Positions 9,995 to 18,992 of a DNA stretch of 64,000 nt are shown here, piece after piece. The notes beneath the pieces are model-generated. The model was given only the letters and a program-made list of their open reading frames with translations. It was not told the DNA's origin and made no database searches. Each line of letters opens with the position of its first letter. Positions within the stretch are counted from its first letter, which is position 1. The stretch spans positions 45,236 to 109,235 of the forward strand of contig JASHRF010000107.1 in assembly GCA_030037545.1 (NCBI GenBank), read 5' to 3'. Position numbers and translations under genes: made by a program. This stretch comes from Acidobacteriaceae bacterium. Lineage in GTDB: Bacteria; Acidobacteriota; Terriglobia; Terriglobales; Acidobacteriaceae.

Positions 9995-10627
9995 ATGGCG
10001 CAGCCATTGGTGGTAAGCAAATCCGCAGTCGTGACGACAGGCCGGCGGCCGGAGCTGAGCGAATTCAGCACCCGGGAAATGTACCGCGAAATTTTGGCGC
10101 GGCTCGGCGAAGACCCGGCGCGGAACGGTCTGGCGGCCACGCCGGAGCGCGTCGAAAAATCGCTGGCCTTTCTCACCAGGGGCTACGAGCAAGACGCGAA
10201 GAAGATCCTGCACGGCGCGCTCTTCGACGTCGATTACGATGAGATGGTAATCGTCAAGGACATCGAGATGTTCTCGCTGTGCGAGCACCACATGCTGCCA
10301 TTTTTCGGCAAGGTGCACGTGGCGTACATTCCCAAGGGCAAGGTCATTGGGTTGAGCAAGATTCCGCGCCTTGTGGACATGTTTGCGCGCCGGCTGCAGG
10401 TGCAGGAGCGCCTCACGCGCCAGATTGCCGACGCCATTCGGGAAGCGATCGACCCGCAAGGGGTGGGGGTGGTTGTTGAGGCGCGCCATCTGTGCATGAT
10501 GATGCGCGGCATCGAGAAGCAGCACTCCTCCACCGTGACCAGCGCCATGCTGGGCTGCTTCCGCCAGAAAGAGACGCGCGCGGAGTTTCTGTCGCTGGTG
10601 CGGCCGTCGGTGGGCGATGGAATGTAG
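9995..10627 (+). CDS. folE: GTP cyclohydrolase I
   Basis: [98 protein letters not shown]. Confidence 0.97.
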   Translation: MAQPLVVSKSAVVTTGRRPELSEFSTREMYREILARLGEDPARNGLAATPERVEKSLAFLTRGYEQDAKKILHGALFDVDYDEMVIVKDIEMFSLCEHHMLPFFGKVHVAYIPKGKVIGLSKIPRLVDMFARRLQVQERLTRQIADAIREAIDPQGVGVVVEARHLCMMMRGIEKQHSSTVTSAMLGCFRQKETRAEFLSLVRPSVGDGM

Positions 10628-10657
10628 CGGCGAGGCCGCCACCCGGAATGAGGCGCA

Positions 10658-10840
10658 ATGGACGAGCAAACCGCACGGGCCCGAATTTTGGCCGCAGAAG
10701 ACCGGCTGAGAACAGCGATGCTCCGATCGGACGTGAAAGTATTAGACGAGCTCCTGGACCCTGGATTGATTTTCACCAATCACGTTGGTCAGCTCCTGAG
10801 CAAGGAAGATGACCTGGCGGCACACACTTCCGGCATGCTC
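10658..10840 (+). pseudogene. Truncated SnoaL/NTF2-like (DUF4440-type) gene remnant
   Basis: MDEQTARARILAAEDRLRTAMLRSDVKVLDELLDPGLIFTNHVGQLLSKEDDLAAHTSGML looks like the N-terminal half of a DUF4440-type domain. Similarity stops where the opposite-strand CHAD gene begins. Confidence 0.55.
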
Positions 10841-11678
10841 AATAGGAAGCTTGGCGGCGCGCGGGAGCGGCGTGCAGATATCTGCGGCGCAGTCCATTGG
10901 CGCCGGCCACGGCGTGCGCCAGCTTTTTCCTGACCGCCCGGTCGATCTGCGCCAGCAGCGCCCTGTCTTGCTGCGCATCCAGAACCTGGCGGGCGATCTC
11001 GCGCAATTGCTGCCAGTCGTGCCAGTCGCCGATCTCGTCTTTTACTTTTGCGAGCGCGTCAACAAAGCTCTGGTCTGCATCGGGAAAAAGCTGCAGCACG
11101 TAGCGCAGCTCCTTCACCTTGAGGCGGAAAGGATGGATGTTGCGCGCGTTGAAACTCGGCCAGCGGCGAAGCTCGGCCATCAGGCGAGAAGCCAGTGAGC
11201 TGTGGCCATTGTCGGATTCCAGGGTTCGCGCAACTTCGATGGGCGTCGATCTCTTTCCCTTGGCCAACGATTCCACCAGCTTTGCATATTTCTTCAGGTA
11301 GCGCCGTGCCGGCTTGCGCTGGCGATCCACTGCGTCCAGTAATTCGCCGGCGCTCTTGCGCCTCACCATTTCCAGATGCTCCACGAGCCGGACCAGCGAC
11401 TCTTGATTCCCGTCCTTGGGAATGTGCAGCAGATCGCCGGTGAGCACATCCATATCGCGCACGCCGCCTGCGGCTTTGCGCACCGGCTTAATGGATTTCA
11501 GCAGCCGTTTTGTTCGTTTGCCATCGGCCTGTGCAAACGCCGCCGCTATCGCTTCAATCCTGCGTGCCCGGGTGCGCAGCTTGTGTACCTCGTCAGGCGC
11601 GGGATCATCAGGCAGCTTCTTGAGCAGCTTGCGCATTTGCCGCAACGGCTTTTCCGCGCGATCGAGCTCCATAACCAT
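10839..11678 (-). CDS. CHAD domain-containing protein
   Basis: LRKLLKKLPDDPAPDEVHKLRTRARRIEAIAAAF, VRDMDVL, HPFRLKVKELRYVLQLF, LAKVKDEIGDWHDWQQL. Confidence 0.9.
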   Translation of the reverse strand: MVMELDRAEKPLRQMRKLLKKLPDDPAPDEVHKLRTRARRIEAIAAAFAQADGKRTKRLLKSIKPVRKAAGGVRDMDVLTGDLLHIPKDGNQESLVRLVEHLEMVRRKSAGELLDAVDRQRKPARRYLKKYAKLVESLAKGKRSTPIEVARTLESDNGHSSLASRLMAELRRWPSFNARNIHPFRLKVKELRYVLQLFPDADQSFVDALAKVKDEIGDWHDWQQLREIARQVLDAQQDRALLAQIDRAVRKKLAHAVAGANGLRRRYLHAAPARRQASY

Positions 11679-11762
11679 CCCTTAGATTGGCTCTTTCGCC
11701 GGTGGGTTGGCAAGAGCCCCATGCAGACCCATGCCCAGGGCCTGTAACCTGAAGGCTGAGCG

Positions 11763-12653
11763 ATGAACGGACTTCTGGTCGTCGACAAACCAGGCGGCAT
11801 GACCAGCCACGACGTGGTTGATCGCCTGCGGCGCATTACCGGCGAGCGCAGCATCGGGCACCTGGGCACGCTCGATCCCATGGCTACGGGCGTGCTCCCG
11901 CTGCTGATGGGGAGATTCACGCGCCTAGCTCAATTTTATTCGGGGGGCGAGAAATGCTACACGGGGACCATTCGATTCGGCTTTGCCACCGACACTTACG
12001 ACGCCGACGGCGAGGCTGCCGGTCCCGATCGATGGCCTGAGGCCGCAGGCGCGATTACGCTGGAGCGCGTGCGCGCGGCTGCCGGCCGCTATCACGGCGA
12101 AATGGAGCAGATGCCGCCGCCGTTTTCCGCCAAGAAGATCGAAGGCAAGCCGGCTTACAAGCTGGCGCGCGCCGGCAAGCCCGTGGAACTGAAGCCGGCA
12201 AAGATTCACATCGCGTCTTTCGAAATCAGCGCGTGCGAAGGCCCTGAGGCGCTGTTTTCCATCAACATCAGCGCCGGAGGGTATGTGCGTTCCGTGGCCC
12301 ACGAGCTGGGCCGCGAGCTGGGTTGCGGCGCGCATTTAAGGCGCTTGCGCCGGACACGGGCGGGGGCGTTTACGCTCGACGACGCACACACGCTGGACGA
12401 TTTGGAAGCGCTTAAGGGAAATCTGGAGGCGCTGGAGGGTTTGTGCGTGCATCCGCGCAACCTGCTTCCGGAGATGCCGTCGGTCTCCGGCGATGCCGAA
12501 GCGCTTGGCCGCCTGCGCAACGGCGCACAGGCCAACCTGGCCGAGTTTTCTCAGGCGCCGCTGGTCAAAGTTTTCGCCGGCCAGCGCGAGCTGGTGGGAA
12601 TTGCCAGGCGCGTGGCCGGAACGCTGTTTCAGCCGGTGGTGGTAATGGGATAA
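11763..12653 (+). CDS. truB: tRNA pseudouridine(55) synthase
   Basis: MNGLLVVDKPGGMTSHDVVDRLRRITGERSIGHLGTLDPMATGVLPLLMG; MPPPFSAKKIEGKPAYKLARAG. Confidence 0.97.
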   Translation: MNGLLVVDKPGGMTSHDVVDRLRRITGERSIGHLGTLDPMATGVLPLLMGRFTRLAQFYSGGEKCYTGTIRFGFATDTYDADGEAAGPDRWPEAAGAITLERVRAAAGRYHGEMEQMPPPFSAKKIEGKPAYKLARAGKPVELKPAKIHIASFEISACEGPEALFSINISAGGYVRSVAHELGRELGCGAHLRRLRRTRAGAFTLDDAHTLDDLEALKGNLEALEGLCVHPRNLLPEMPSVSGDAEALGRLRNGAQANLAEFSQAPLVKVFAGQRELVGIARRVAGTLFQPVVVMG

Positions 12654-12775
12654 AGGCAGTTCATCGTTCGCATTTCACAGTTGCTCGTCTTCGCGCGGGG
12701 GCATTCAACGAAAGAGCAATCTAAGCCGGGTCGAAAGCGCAACGCTGGCATTGAAAGCTGCGAACTGTGAACTGT

Positions 12776-13399
12776 TTACTGTTTTCGCAGCAGCGGCTTC
12801 AGCACCGGCATGAGCGTGCCGGCGATGATTTCCGAACCTTTGGTGGTGGGATGAATGCCGTCGGCCTGGATGGTGCCGGGAACATGGATGAGGTTTTTGT
12901 AGAGCATGGGCACCAGCGCGACGTGGTCCTGATCGGCCAAAGAGGCGAACATCTGCTGAAATGCGCGGATGTAATCGGGGCCGTAGTCAGGGGGTAGCGT
13001 GATGCCGGCCAGCAGCACTTTGACGTGGGCGTTCTGGAGGGTGGCGATTACCTGGTTTAAATTGCTGCGCGTCTGCGCGAGGGGCTGGCCGCGCAGTCCG
13101 TCGTTGCCGCCGAACTCGACGATGACGATGGCCGGATGCAGGCGCAGGACCTCAGGCAGCGCGGTAACAGCATCTTTGGTAGTAGCGCCGCTGGTGCCCT
13201 CATTGACTACGTTGTATCTGTATCCGTGGGCATCGAGATCCCGCTGAAGAAAGTCGGAGTAAGCATTGCCATAGGGAAGCCCGTAACCGGCCGTGATGCT
13301 GTCGCCGAAGCACACGATCACCGGCCGCGAGGCGGCGTGGCAGGGCAAGACGATCAGCAGGAAGCAGATTGAAACGAAACCCTCGCGCCAAGCGTCCAC
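12776..13399 (-). CDS. SGNH-family arylesterase / acyl-CoA thioesterase I-like
   Basis: VIVCFGDSITAGYGLPYGNAYSDFLQ, VIVEFGGNDGLRGQP, DGIHPTTKG. Confidence 0.92.
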   Translation of the reverse strand: MDAWREGFVSICFLLIVLPCHAASRPVIVCFGDSITAGYGLPYGNAYSDFLQRDLDAHGYRYNVVNEGTSGATTKDAVTALPEVLRLHPAIVIVEFGGNDGLRGQPLAQTRSNLNQVIATLQNAHVKVLLAGITLPPDYGPDYIRAFQQMFASLADQDHVALVPMLYKNLIHVPGTIQADGIHPTTKGSEIIAGTLMPVLKPLLRKQ

Positions 13400-13557
13400 G
13401 AGAATAGTGTAAAGGCGGGGAACGAGGGAACAGGGACTAAGTGATTAGGGACTGAGGCAGCGCTGCCGTTTCCGCCAGGAACTGAAAGCCGGCATCTAGA
13501 AGCTCAAAGCGCCCATCGCGCAAGGACTTCGAATCACGAGCCACGAAACCACGGTCC

Positions 13558-14322
13558 ATGCTCCCAGGAGGAATTTTGATCGAAGTTCGCAATGTCAGCC
13601 GGTGGATTCAGAATGGGGCGCGGCGGGTGGAGATTCTGAAAGGAATTTCGCTGGCCATTCCGGCAGGGCAGTTTATCGCCATCGTGGGCGCCAGCGGCAG
13701 CGGCAAAAGCACGCTGCTGGGCCTGCTGGCCGGGCTCGATGCGCCCAGCGCCGGCGAAATCTGGCTGGATGGCGTGCCTATTCACAATCTTGCCGAGAGC
13801 GGGCTCGCCCGCGTGCGCGGGCGCAAGATCGGCTTTGTCTTCCAGTCTTACCAGTTGATCCAGACGCTCACCGCTCTGGAAAACGTGTTGCTGCCCTACG
13901 AGCTGAACGTGGAGGGCAACGGCCTGGAACGGGCGCGGCGGATGCTCGAGGAAGTGGGGCTGCGCGATCGCATGGATCATTATCCTGTGCAGCTCTCTGG
14001 AGGCGAGCAACAGCGCGTGGCGCTGGCGCGGGCATTTGTGGTGGAGCCTGCCATCGTGATGGCCGACGAGCCGACCGGCAATCTCGATTCGGTGAACGGC
14101 AGTCTGGTGCTAGATCTCCTGCTGGAGCGCAATCGCAAATCCGGAACCACGCTGGTGCTGGTGACGCACGATTCTGAAATTGCGGGGCAGGCGGATCGCA
14201 AGATTGTGCTGAAGGATGGGCTGGTGGTCGAAGACACGCTGCCGCTCGCGACGGTCGCGGCGGGATCCTCCGATAGGCGCGTCGCGGAACGTGGCGAGCC
14301 GGAGGAAGAGAATCATGGCTGA
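13558..14322 (+). CDS. ABC transporter ATP-binding protein (LolD/MacB/YbbA type)
   Basis: Walker A GASGSGKSTLLGLLAGLD; VQLSGGEQQRVALARAF; IVMADEPTGNLDS. Confidence 0.95.
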   Translation: MLPGGILIEVRNVSRWIQNGARRVEILKGISLAIPAGQFIAIVGASGSGKSTLLGLLAGLDAPSAGEIWLDGVPIHNLAESGLARVRGRKIGFVFQSYQLIQTLTALENVLLPYELNVEGNGLERARRMLEEVGLRDRMDHYPVQLSGGEQQRVALARAFVVEPAIVMADEPTGNLDSVNGSLVLDLLLERNRKSGTTLVLVTHDSEIAGQADRKIVLKDGLVVEDTLPLATVAAGSSDRRVAERGEPEEENHG

Positions 14323-16903
14323 ACGCGCGTTAAGCTGGGCGCGCGCCGCGGCTATCGCCTGGCGCGATTTGAAATCCGCACCGGGAAAATTCGGCTTTGT
14401 GGTGCTTTCCGTTGCGGTGGGCGTGGCCGCGCTGGTGGGCGTGCGCGGATTAAGCTCGAGCTTTCGCGCCACGCTTTCGGGTCAAGCGCGTTCACTGATG
14501 GCCGCGGACCTGAGCGCGCACATTGTGCATGTGCCCACGACGGACGAGCTCAAGAATATTGCGACGGTCGTTCACGAGAATCCAGGTATGCGCATGACCT
14601 GGGCGACGGAAACGGTGTCAATGGCTTCGGCGCCGCCCGATCCGGTGCCGCTGCTGGTTTCGCTCAAGGCTGTCGATCCGAGCCAATATCCTTACTACGG
14701 AACAGCGGCGCTCGACCCGCCGATGAGCCTGCAGCAGGCGCTTGGGTATGACTCGGCCGTGGTCGCGGAGGAGTTTCTCATCCGCATGAATGCGAAGGTT
14801 GGCGGAACGCTGCGATTGGGCGGGCGGACATTTCGTATTGCGGCGGTGCTCAAGCAGGAGCCGGATCGGATCATGGCCGGCGCGGGGCTGGGGCCGCGCG
14901 TGATGATCTCGCAGGCAGCGCTGGAGCAAACCGGCCTGATCGCCTACGGAAGCCGCGTGAACGAGCGCCTGCTGGTGAAACTGCCCGATCCGCTTCCGAA
15001 AGGCGTTTCCGCGGATGCGGAACTGACGGCGGCGCGCAAGGAACTTGAAACTGCGCTGCCCGACGCTCAGGTGATGGATTACCGCGAAGGTAATCCGGCG
15101 CTGACGCGCGGCCTCGACAATGCAACTTCGATCCTTAGCCTGATTTGCCTGGTGGCGATGGTGCTGGGTGCGATAGGCGTGGCCATGGCCATGCACGCGC
15201 ATCTCGAACAGCGCATGGACATGCTGGCGATCTTGAAAGCACTGGGCGCAGGCTCGACCGATCTTTTGCGAATCTTTTTATTGCAGACGCTGGGCCTGGG
15301 GCTGGCCGGCGCCTTGATAGGCGTAGCTGCAGGCGTGGGGGTTATGACGGCGCTGCCGGCGGCGTTTGGCAAACTGCTGTTCATCAAACCCGTGTTGGCG
15401 TTTCCGTGGCGGTCGGCGCTGGCCGGGCTGGGCACGGGTTTGCTGACCACGCTGCTGTTTTGTTTGCCGCCGCTGCTCGATGTGCGTGCGGTGCGGCCGG
15501 TGCTGGTGCTGCGCCGGTTGGTGGAGCAGAGAGCGCAGGGATTTCGTGACCGGATTGACCGCTGGTGGGAGCGCCGTTTGCAGCTTGGCATTGCGGCCGC
15601 GGTGGTGGTCGCGCTGGGTGCTATAGCGTGGGCGCTCTCCGATTCGCCCAAAGTCGGCGGATGGTTCACGTTTCTGTTCACCTGCGCCCTCGCCGTTCTG
15701 TTGCTCATGGCGTGGGCAGCGCTGCGCCTCATTCGTTTTATTCTCGGGCGCGTGCGCCTGCGCCTGCCATCTTCACTCCGTCATGGCCTGGCGAATCTTT
15801 ATCGTCCCGGCAACCAGTCGGCGGCGGTGCTGGCGGCGCTGGGTACCGGCGTCATGCTCATCCTCACCGTCTATCTCATGCAATCGGGGCTGCTGCGCGA
15901 TCTGCATGAGACGGCTTCGCCCAAGGTGCCGAATGTGTACCTGGTGGATGTAAGCACTGACGAAGTCGCCGGCGTGAAGACATTCTTCTGGCACCAGGCC
16001 GGCGTGACGCAGCCGCTCGGATTGATTCCCATCGTTACCGGACGCTTTATAACCATCAACGGACGGCAAGTGGCGCAGATGCGGGGCCAGCATTATCCAG
16101 TACGCATGTTGGAGTCGGCTGAGCTGACCTGGGCAGATACGCCTCTTGAGGGCGACAAGATTACCGCCGGCGCATGGTGGAAGCAGAACAACGAATCCGC
16201 GATTGCCATGGGCGAGGGCCTGGCCAAGCGGCTGCGCATCGGCGTGGGCTCGCAGGTGGAGCTGGAGACCGGCGGAATAGACCATACGCTGCGCGTGGCT
16301 GCCCTTTATAAGGCCGATGGCGAGCACCTGGGATCGTACCTGGAGTTTGTGCTGCCTTCCGCACTCGTCCGGGATGTGCCTGCAACCTGGTACGGCGGCG
16401 CGCACATGGATTCCGGCCAGATACCAGATATGGAGCGAGCGCTGTTTGCCGCCTATCCCACGGTCACGGTCATCAACATAGCCGATGTGCTCGACCGCAT
16501 CGAGAGCGTGGTCGATCAGGTGACGCTGGTGGTGCGTGTGCTGGCGGGTTTCTCGATACTCGCCGGGCTCATGATTTTGGCTTCGAGCATCGCCAGCACG
16601 CGATTCCGGCGCATGCAGGAGGCGGTGGTGCTGAAGACGCTAGGCGCCACGCGCATGAGGATCGTGCGCACATTCAGCATCGAGTTCAGCGTGCTGGGCT
16701 TGCTGGGCGGCGCGGTGGGCGTGGTCTTTGCCAACCTGCTGACGCGCGTGCTGGAGCATCGGATGGAGATTGCTTTCCATATCCAGTGGACGGCAACCGG
16801 CATTGCCCTGGCTGGAACCGCGGTGGTGGCCACGGCAACGGGCTGGATCGCCAGCTATCGCATCCTGGGGCTGCGCCCGCTGCAGGTATTGCGCGAGGAG
16901 TAG
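14315..16903 (+). CDS. ABC transporter permease, FtsX-like (YbbP type)
   Basis: Starts MAERALSWARAAAIAWRDLKSAPGKFG at 14315, overlapping the ATPase gene; paired FtsX-type TM modules. Confidence 0.9.
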   Translation: MAERALSWARAAAIAWRDLKSAPGKFGFVVLSVAVGVAALVGVRGLSSSFRATLSGQARSLMAADLSAHIVHVPTTDELKNIATVVHENPGMRMTWATETVSMASAPPDPVPLLVSLKAVDPSQYPYYGTAALDPPMSLQQALGYDSAVVAEEFLIRMNAKVGGTLRLGGRTFRIAAVLKQEPDRIMAGAGLGPRVMISQAALEQTGLIAYGSRVNERLLVKLPDPLPKGVSADAELTAARKELETALPDAQVMDYREGNPALTRGLDNATSILSLICLVAMVLGAIGVAMAMHAHLEQRMDMLAILKALGAGSTDLLRIFLLQTLGLGLAGALIGVAAGVGVMTALPAAFGKLLFIKPVLAFPWRSALAGLGTGLLTTLLFCLPPLLDVRAVRPVLVLRRLVEQRAQGFRDRIDRWWERRLQLGIAAAVVVALGAIAWALSDSPKVGGWFTFLFTCALAVLLLMAWAALRLIRFILGRVRLRLPSSLRHGLANLYRPGNQSAAVLAALGTGVMLILTVYLMQSGLLRDLHETASPKVPNVYLVDVSTDEVAGVKTFFWHQAGVTQPLGLIPIVTGRFITINGRQVAQMRGQHYPVRMLESAELTWADTPLEGDKITAGAWWKQNNESAIAMGEGLAKRLRIGVGSQVELETGGIDHTLRVAALYKADGEHLGSYLEFVLPSALVRDVPATWYGGAHMDSGQIPDMERALFAAYPTVTVINIADVLDRIESVVDQVTLVVRVLAGFSILAGLMILASSIASTRFRRMQEAVVLKTLGATRMRIVRTFSIEFSVLGLLGGAVGVVFANLLTRVLEHRMEIAFHIQWTATGIALAGTAVVATATGWIASYRILGLRPLQVLREE

Positions 16904-16973
16904 AGCGCTCGTCCTAGGCGGCCGCGCAAGGCTGGTCACGGCAACCGCGCGGTGCGGTTACAATTCATTCGAG

Positions 16974-17729
16974 ATGATTCGCAAACCCGCTCCCAAACTT
17001 TCGAAGAAATCCGCCGTTGCGAAGAAGTCCAAACGCGGCCCCGTCACGCTGGCCATCGACATTGGCGGCTCAGGGCTGAAGGCCATGCTGCTTGACCCGG
17101 CGGGAAAACCGGTGAGCGAGCGCGAGCGCGTGGTGACGCCGGCAATTGCCACGCCGCGCGCCGTAATAAAGGCGCTGGATGCCATGGTTGCCAGGCTGGT
17201 GCGCTTCGATCGCGTTTCGGTGGGGTTTCCCGGCGTGGTCAAGAAGGGAATCACGTACACGGGCTTCAATCTTCACCCGTATTGGGTGAATTTCCACCTT
17301 GAAGAAGAGCTGGCCAAGCTCTGGAAACGGCCGGTGCGCGTGGCCAATGACGCCGCCGTGCAGGGATACGGCGCGATTCGGGGCCGCGGAGTGGAGATGA
17401 TCGTCACGCTGGGAACCGGAATGGGCTCGTCGATCTACACCGATGGGCGCCTGTGCCCCGGCCTGGAGCTGGCGCATCATCCGTGGCGCAAAAAGACCTA
17501 CGAGGATTATCTGGGCCGGCGCGGACTCGACCAGTACGGCAAGCACCACTGGAACCATCTGCTGCAACTCGCCATTGCGCAGACCGCCCATACCTTCAAC
17601 TGGGATCATCTCTATCTGGGCGGGGGCAACACCAAGAAAATCATCCTCGCTTTGCCGCCCAACGTGACCATCGTGTCGAATGAAACCGGCCTGCTGGGCG
17701 GCGTGGCGCTGTGGCGGGACGTGGGGTAA
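16974..17729 (+). CDS. ppgK: Polyphosphate glucokinase / ROK family kinase
   Basis: VTLAIDIGGSGLKAMLLDPAGKPVSERERVVTP, RVSVGFPGVVKKG, VANDAAVQGYGAIRGRGVEMIVTLGTGMGSSIYTDGRLCPGLELAHHPW. Confidence 0.85.
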   Translation: MIRKPAPKLSKKSAVAKKSKRGPVTLAIDIGGSGLKAMLLDPAGKPVSERERVVTPAIATPRAVIKALDAMVARLVRFDRVSVGFPGVVKKGITYTGFNLHPYWVNFHLEEELAKLWKRPVRVANDAAVQGYGAIRGRGVEMIVTLGTGMGSSIYTDGRLCPGLELAHHPWRKKTYEDYLGRRGLDQYGKHHWNHLLQLAIAQTAHTFNWDHLYLGGGNTKKIILALPPNVTIVSNETGLLGGVALWRDVG

Positions 17730-17864
17730 GCGAACAGGCGCAGACGATCAACCCGTTCAAACCGCAATGGCTGCATCCCAGGGCGTGCCGGCGCGCATTC
17801 GCCGCGAACCGTTTGGGCTGGGGCGTGGACTTCGATATTCTGAATAGAAGGCCGCCGAGACGCG

Positions 17865-18992
17865 ATGAGTAACGCTCACCCCCATCCCCTGGAGAAGCTG
17901 CTTGCCAGCCGCATCGCCGTGCTTGACGGAGCGATGGGCACGACCATCCGCAACTACGGCATGACGGAGGCGGATATTCGCGGCGAGCGGAGCGACGCTC
18001 GATTCCGGGACGCGAAAAAGGATTTGCTGAACGACGGAGATCTCTTCACTCTCACCCAGCCCCAGATGATCGGCGACATCCATCGCCGCTTTCTTGAGGC
18101 GGGCGCGGACATGATCGAGACCAACACCTTTGGCGCGACGACAATTGCGCAGAGCGAGTTTTTTTTGGGCGATCCGCGCGAGCAGGGCGCGCGCAAGGAT
18201 CCGGCGTTCTACCAGAAGGTGATTGAAGATCCGTTTCTGAAAAATCTGGCGTGGGAGATCAATGAGCAGTCGGCGCGGCAGTGCCGCGTGTGGGCGGATC
18301 GAGTAGGCGAAGCGACGGGGCGACAGCGGTTCGTGGCCGGAGCCATCGGGCCGCTGACGGTATCGCTTTCGAATTCGCCGGATGCCGAGGATGCGGGCTT
18401 TCGCGTGGTGACATTCAACCAGGTGAAGACCGCCTACGCGGAACAGGTGCACGCGCTGATGGCCGGCGGTGTGGATACGCTTCTGGTGGAGACGATCTTC
18501 GATTCGCTGAATGCCAAAGCGGCTCTGGTGGCGATTCAGGAGGTCTTCGCGGAGGTGGGCAAAAAGCTGCCGGTGATGATTTCTGCGGCAGTGGGACGCG
18601 GCGGAGAAACCATGATCTCGGCGCAGACTGTGGAGGCGTTCTGGACCGCGGTGGAGCATGTGAAGCCGTTGTCGGTAGGGCTGAACTGCTCGCTGGGCCC
18701 GGATTTGATGGCGCCATTCCTGCGCGAACTATCAGAGAAGGCCAACGTAGCCATCTCCTGCTATCCGAACGCGGGATTGCCGAATCCGCTTTCGCCGACG
18801 GGCTTCGATCTGCAGCCGGAGGACATGGCGCGCTACCTGGGCGCGTTTGCCCGCGAAGGGCTGATCAATATCGCCGGAGGCTGCTGCGGGAATACGCCGG
18901 AGCACATCGCGGCGATTGCCAAAGCGGTTGAGGGCGTGCCGCCGCGCAAGGTGGAAGCAAGGGCTTCCAGCGCCCTCGCGAGCGCGGCATGA
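17865..18992 (+). CDS. metH: Methionine synthase, homocysteine-binding part (split MetH, N-terminal polypeptide)
   Basis: [72 protein letters not shown]. Confidence 0.9.
   Translation: MSNAHPHPLEKLLASRIAVLDGAMGTTIRNYGMTEADIRGERSDARFRDAKKDLLNDGDLFTLTQPQMIGDIHRRFLEAGADMIETNTFGATTIAQSEFFLGDPREQGARKDPAFYQKVIEDPFLKNLAWEINEQSARQCRVWADRVGEATGRQRFVAGAIGPLTVSLSNSPDAEDAGFRVVTFNQVKTAYAEQVHALMAGGVDTLLVETIFDSLNAKAALVAIQEVFAEVGKKLPVMISAAVGRGGETMISAQTVEAFWTAVEHVKPLSVGLNCSLGPDLMAPFLRELSEKANVAISCYPNAGLPNPLSPTGFDLQPEDMARYLGAFAREGLINIAGGCCGNTPEHIAAIAKAVEGVPPRKVEARASSALASAA

Noticed and set aside
17730-17864. Cobalamin or SAM riboswitch before split metH
   Set aside because: The 135-bp gap is short and I see no B12-box or SAM core motif.
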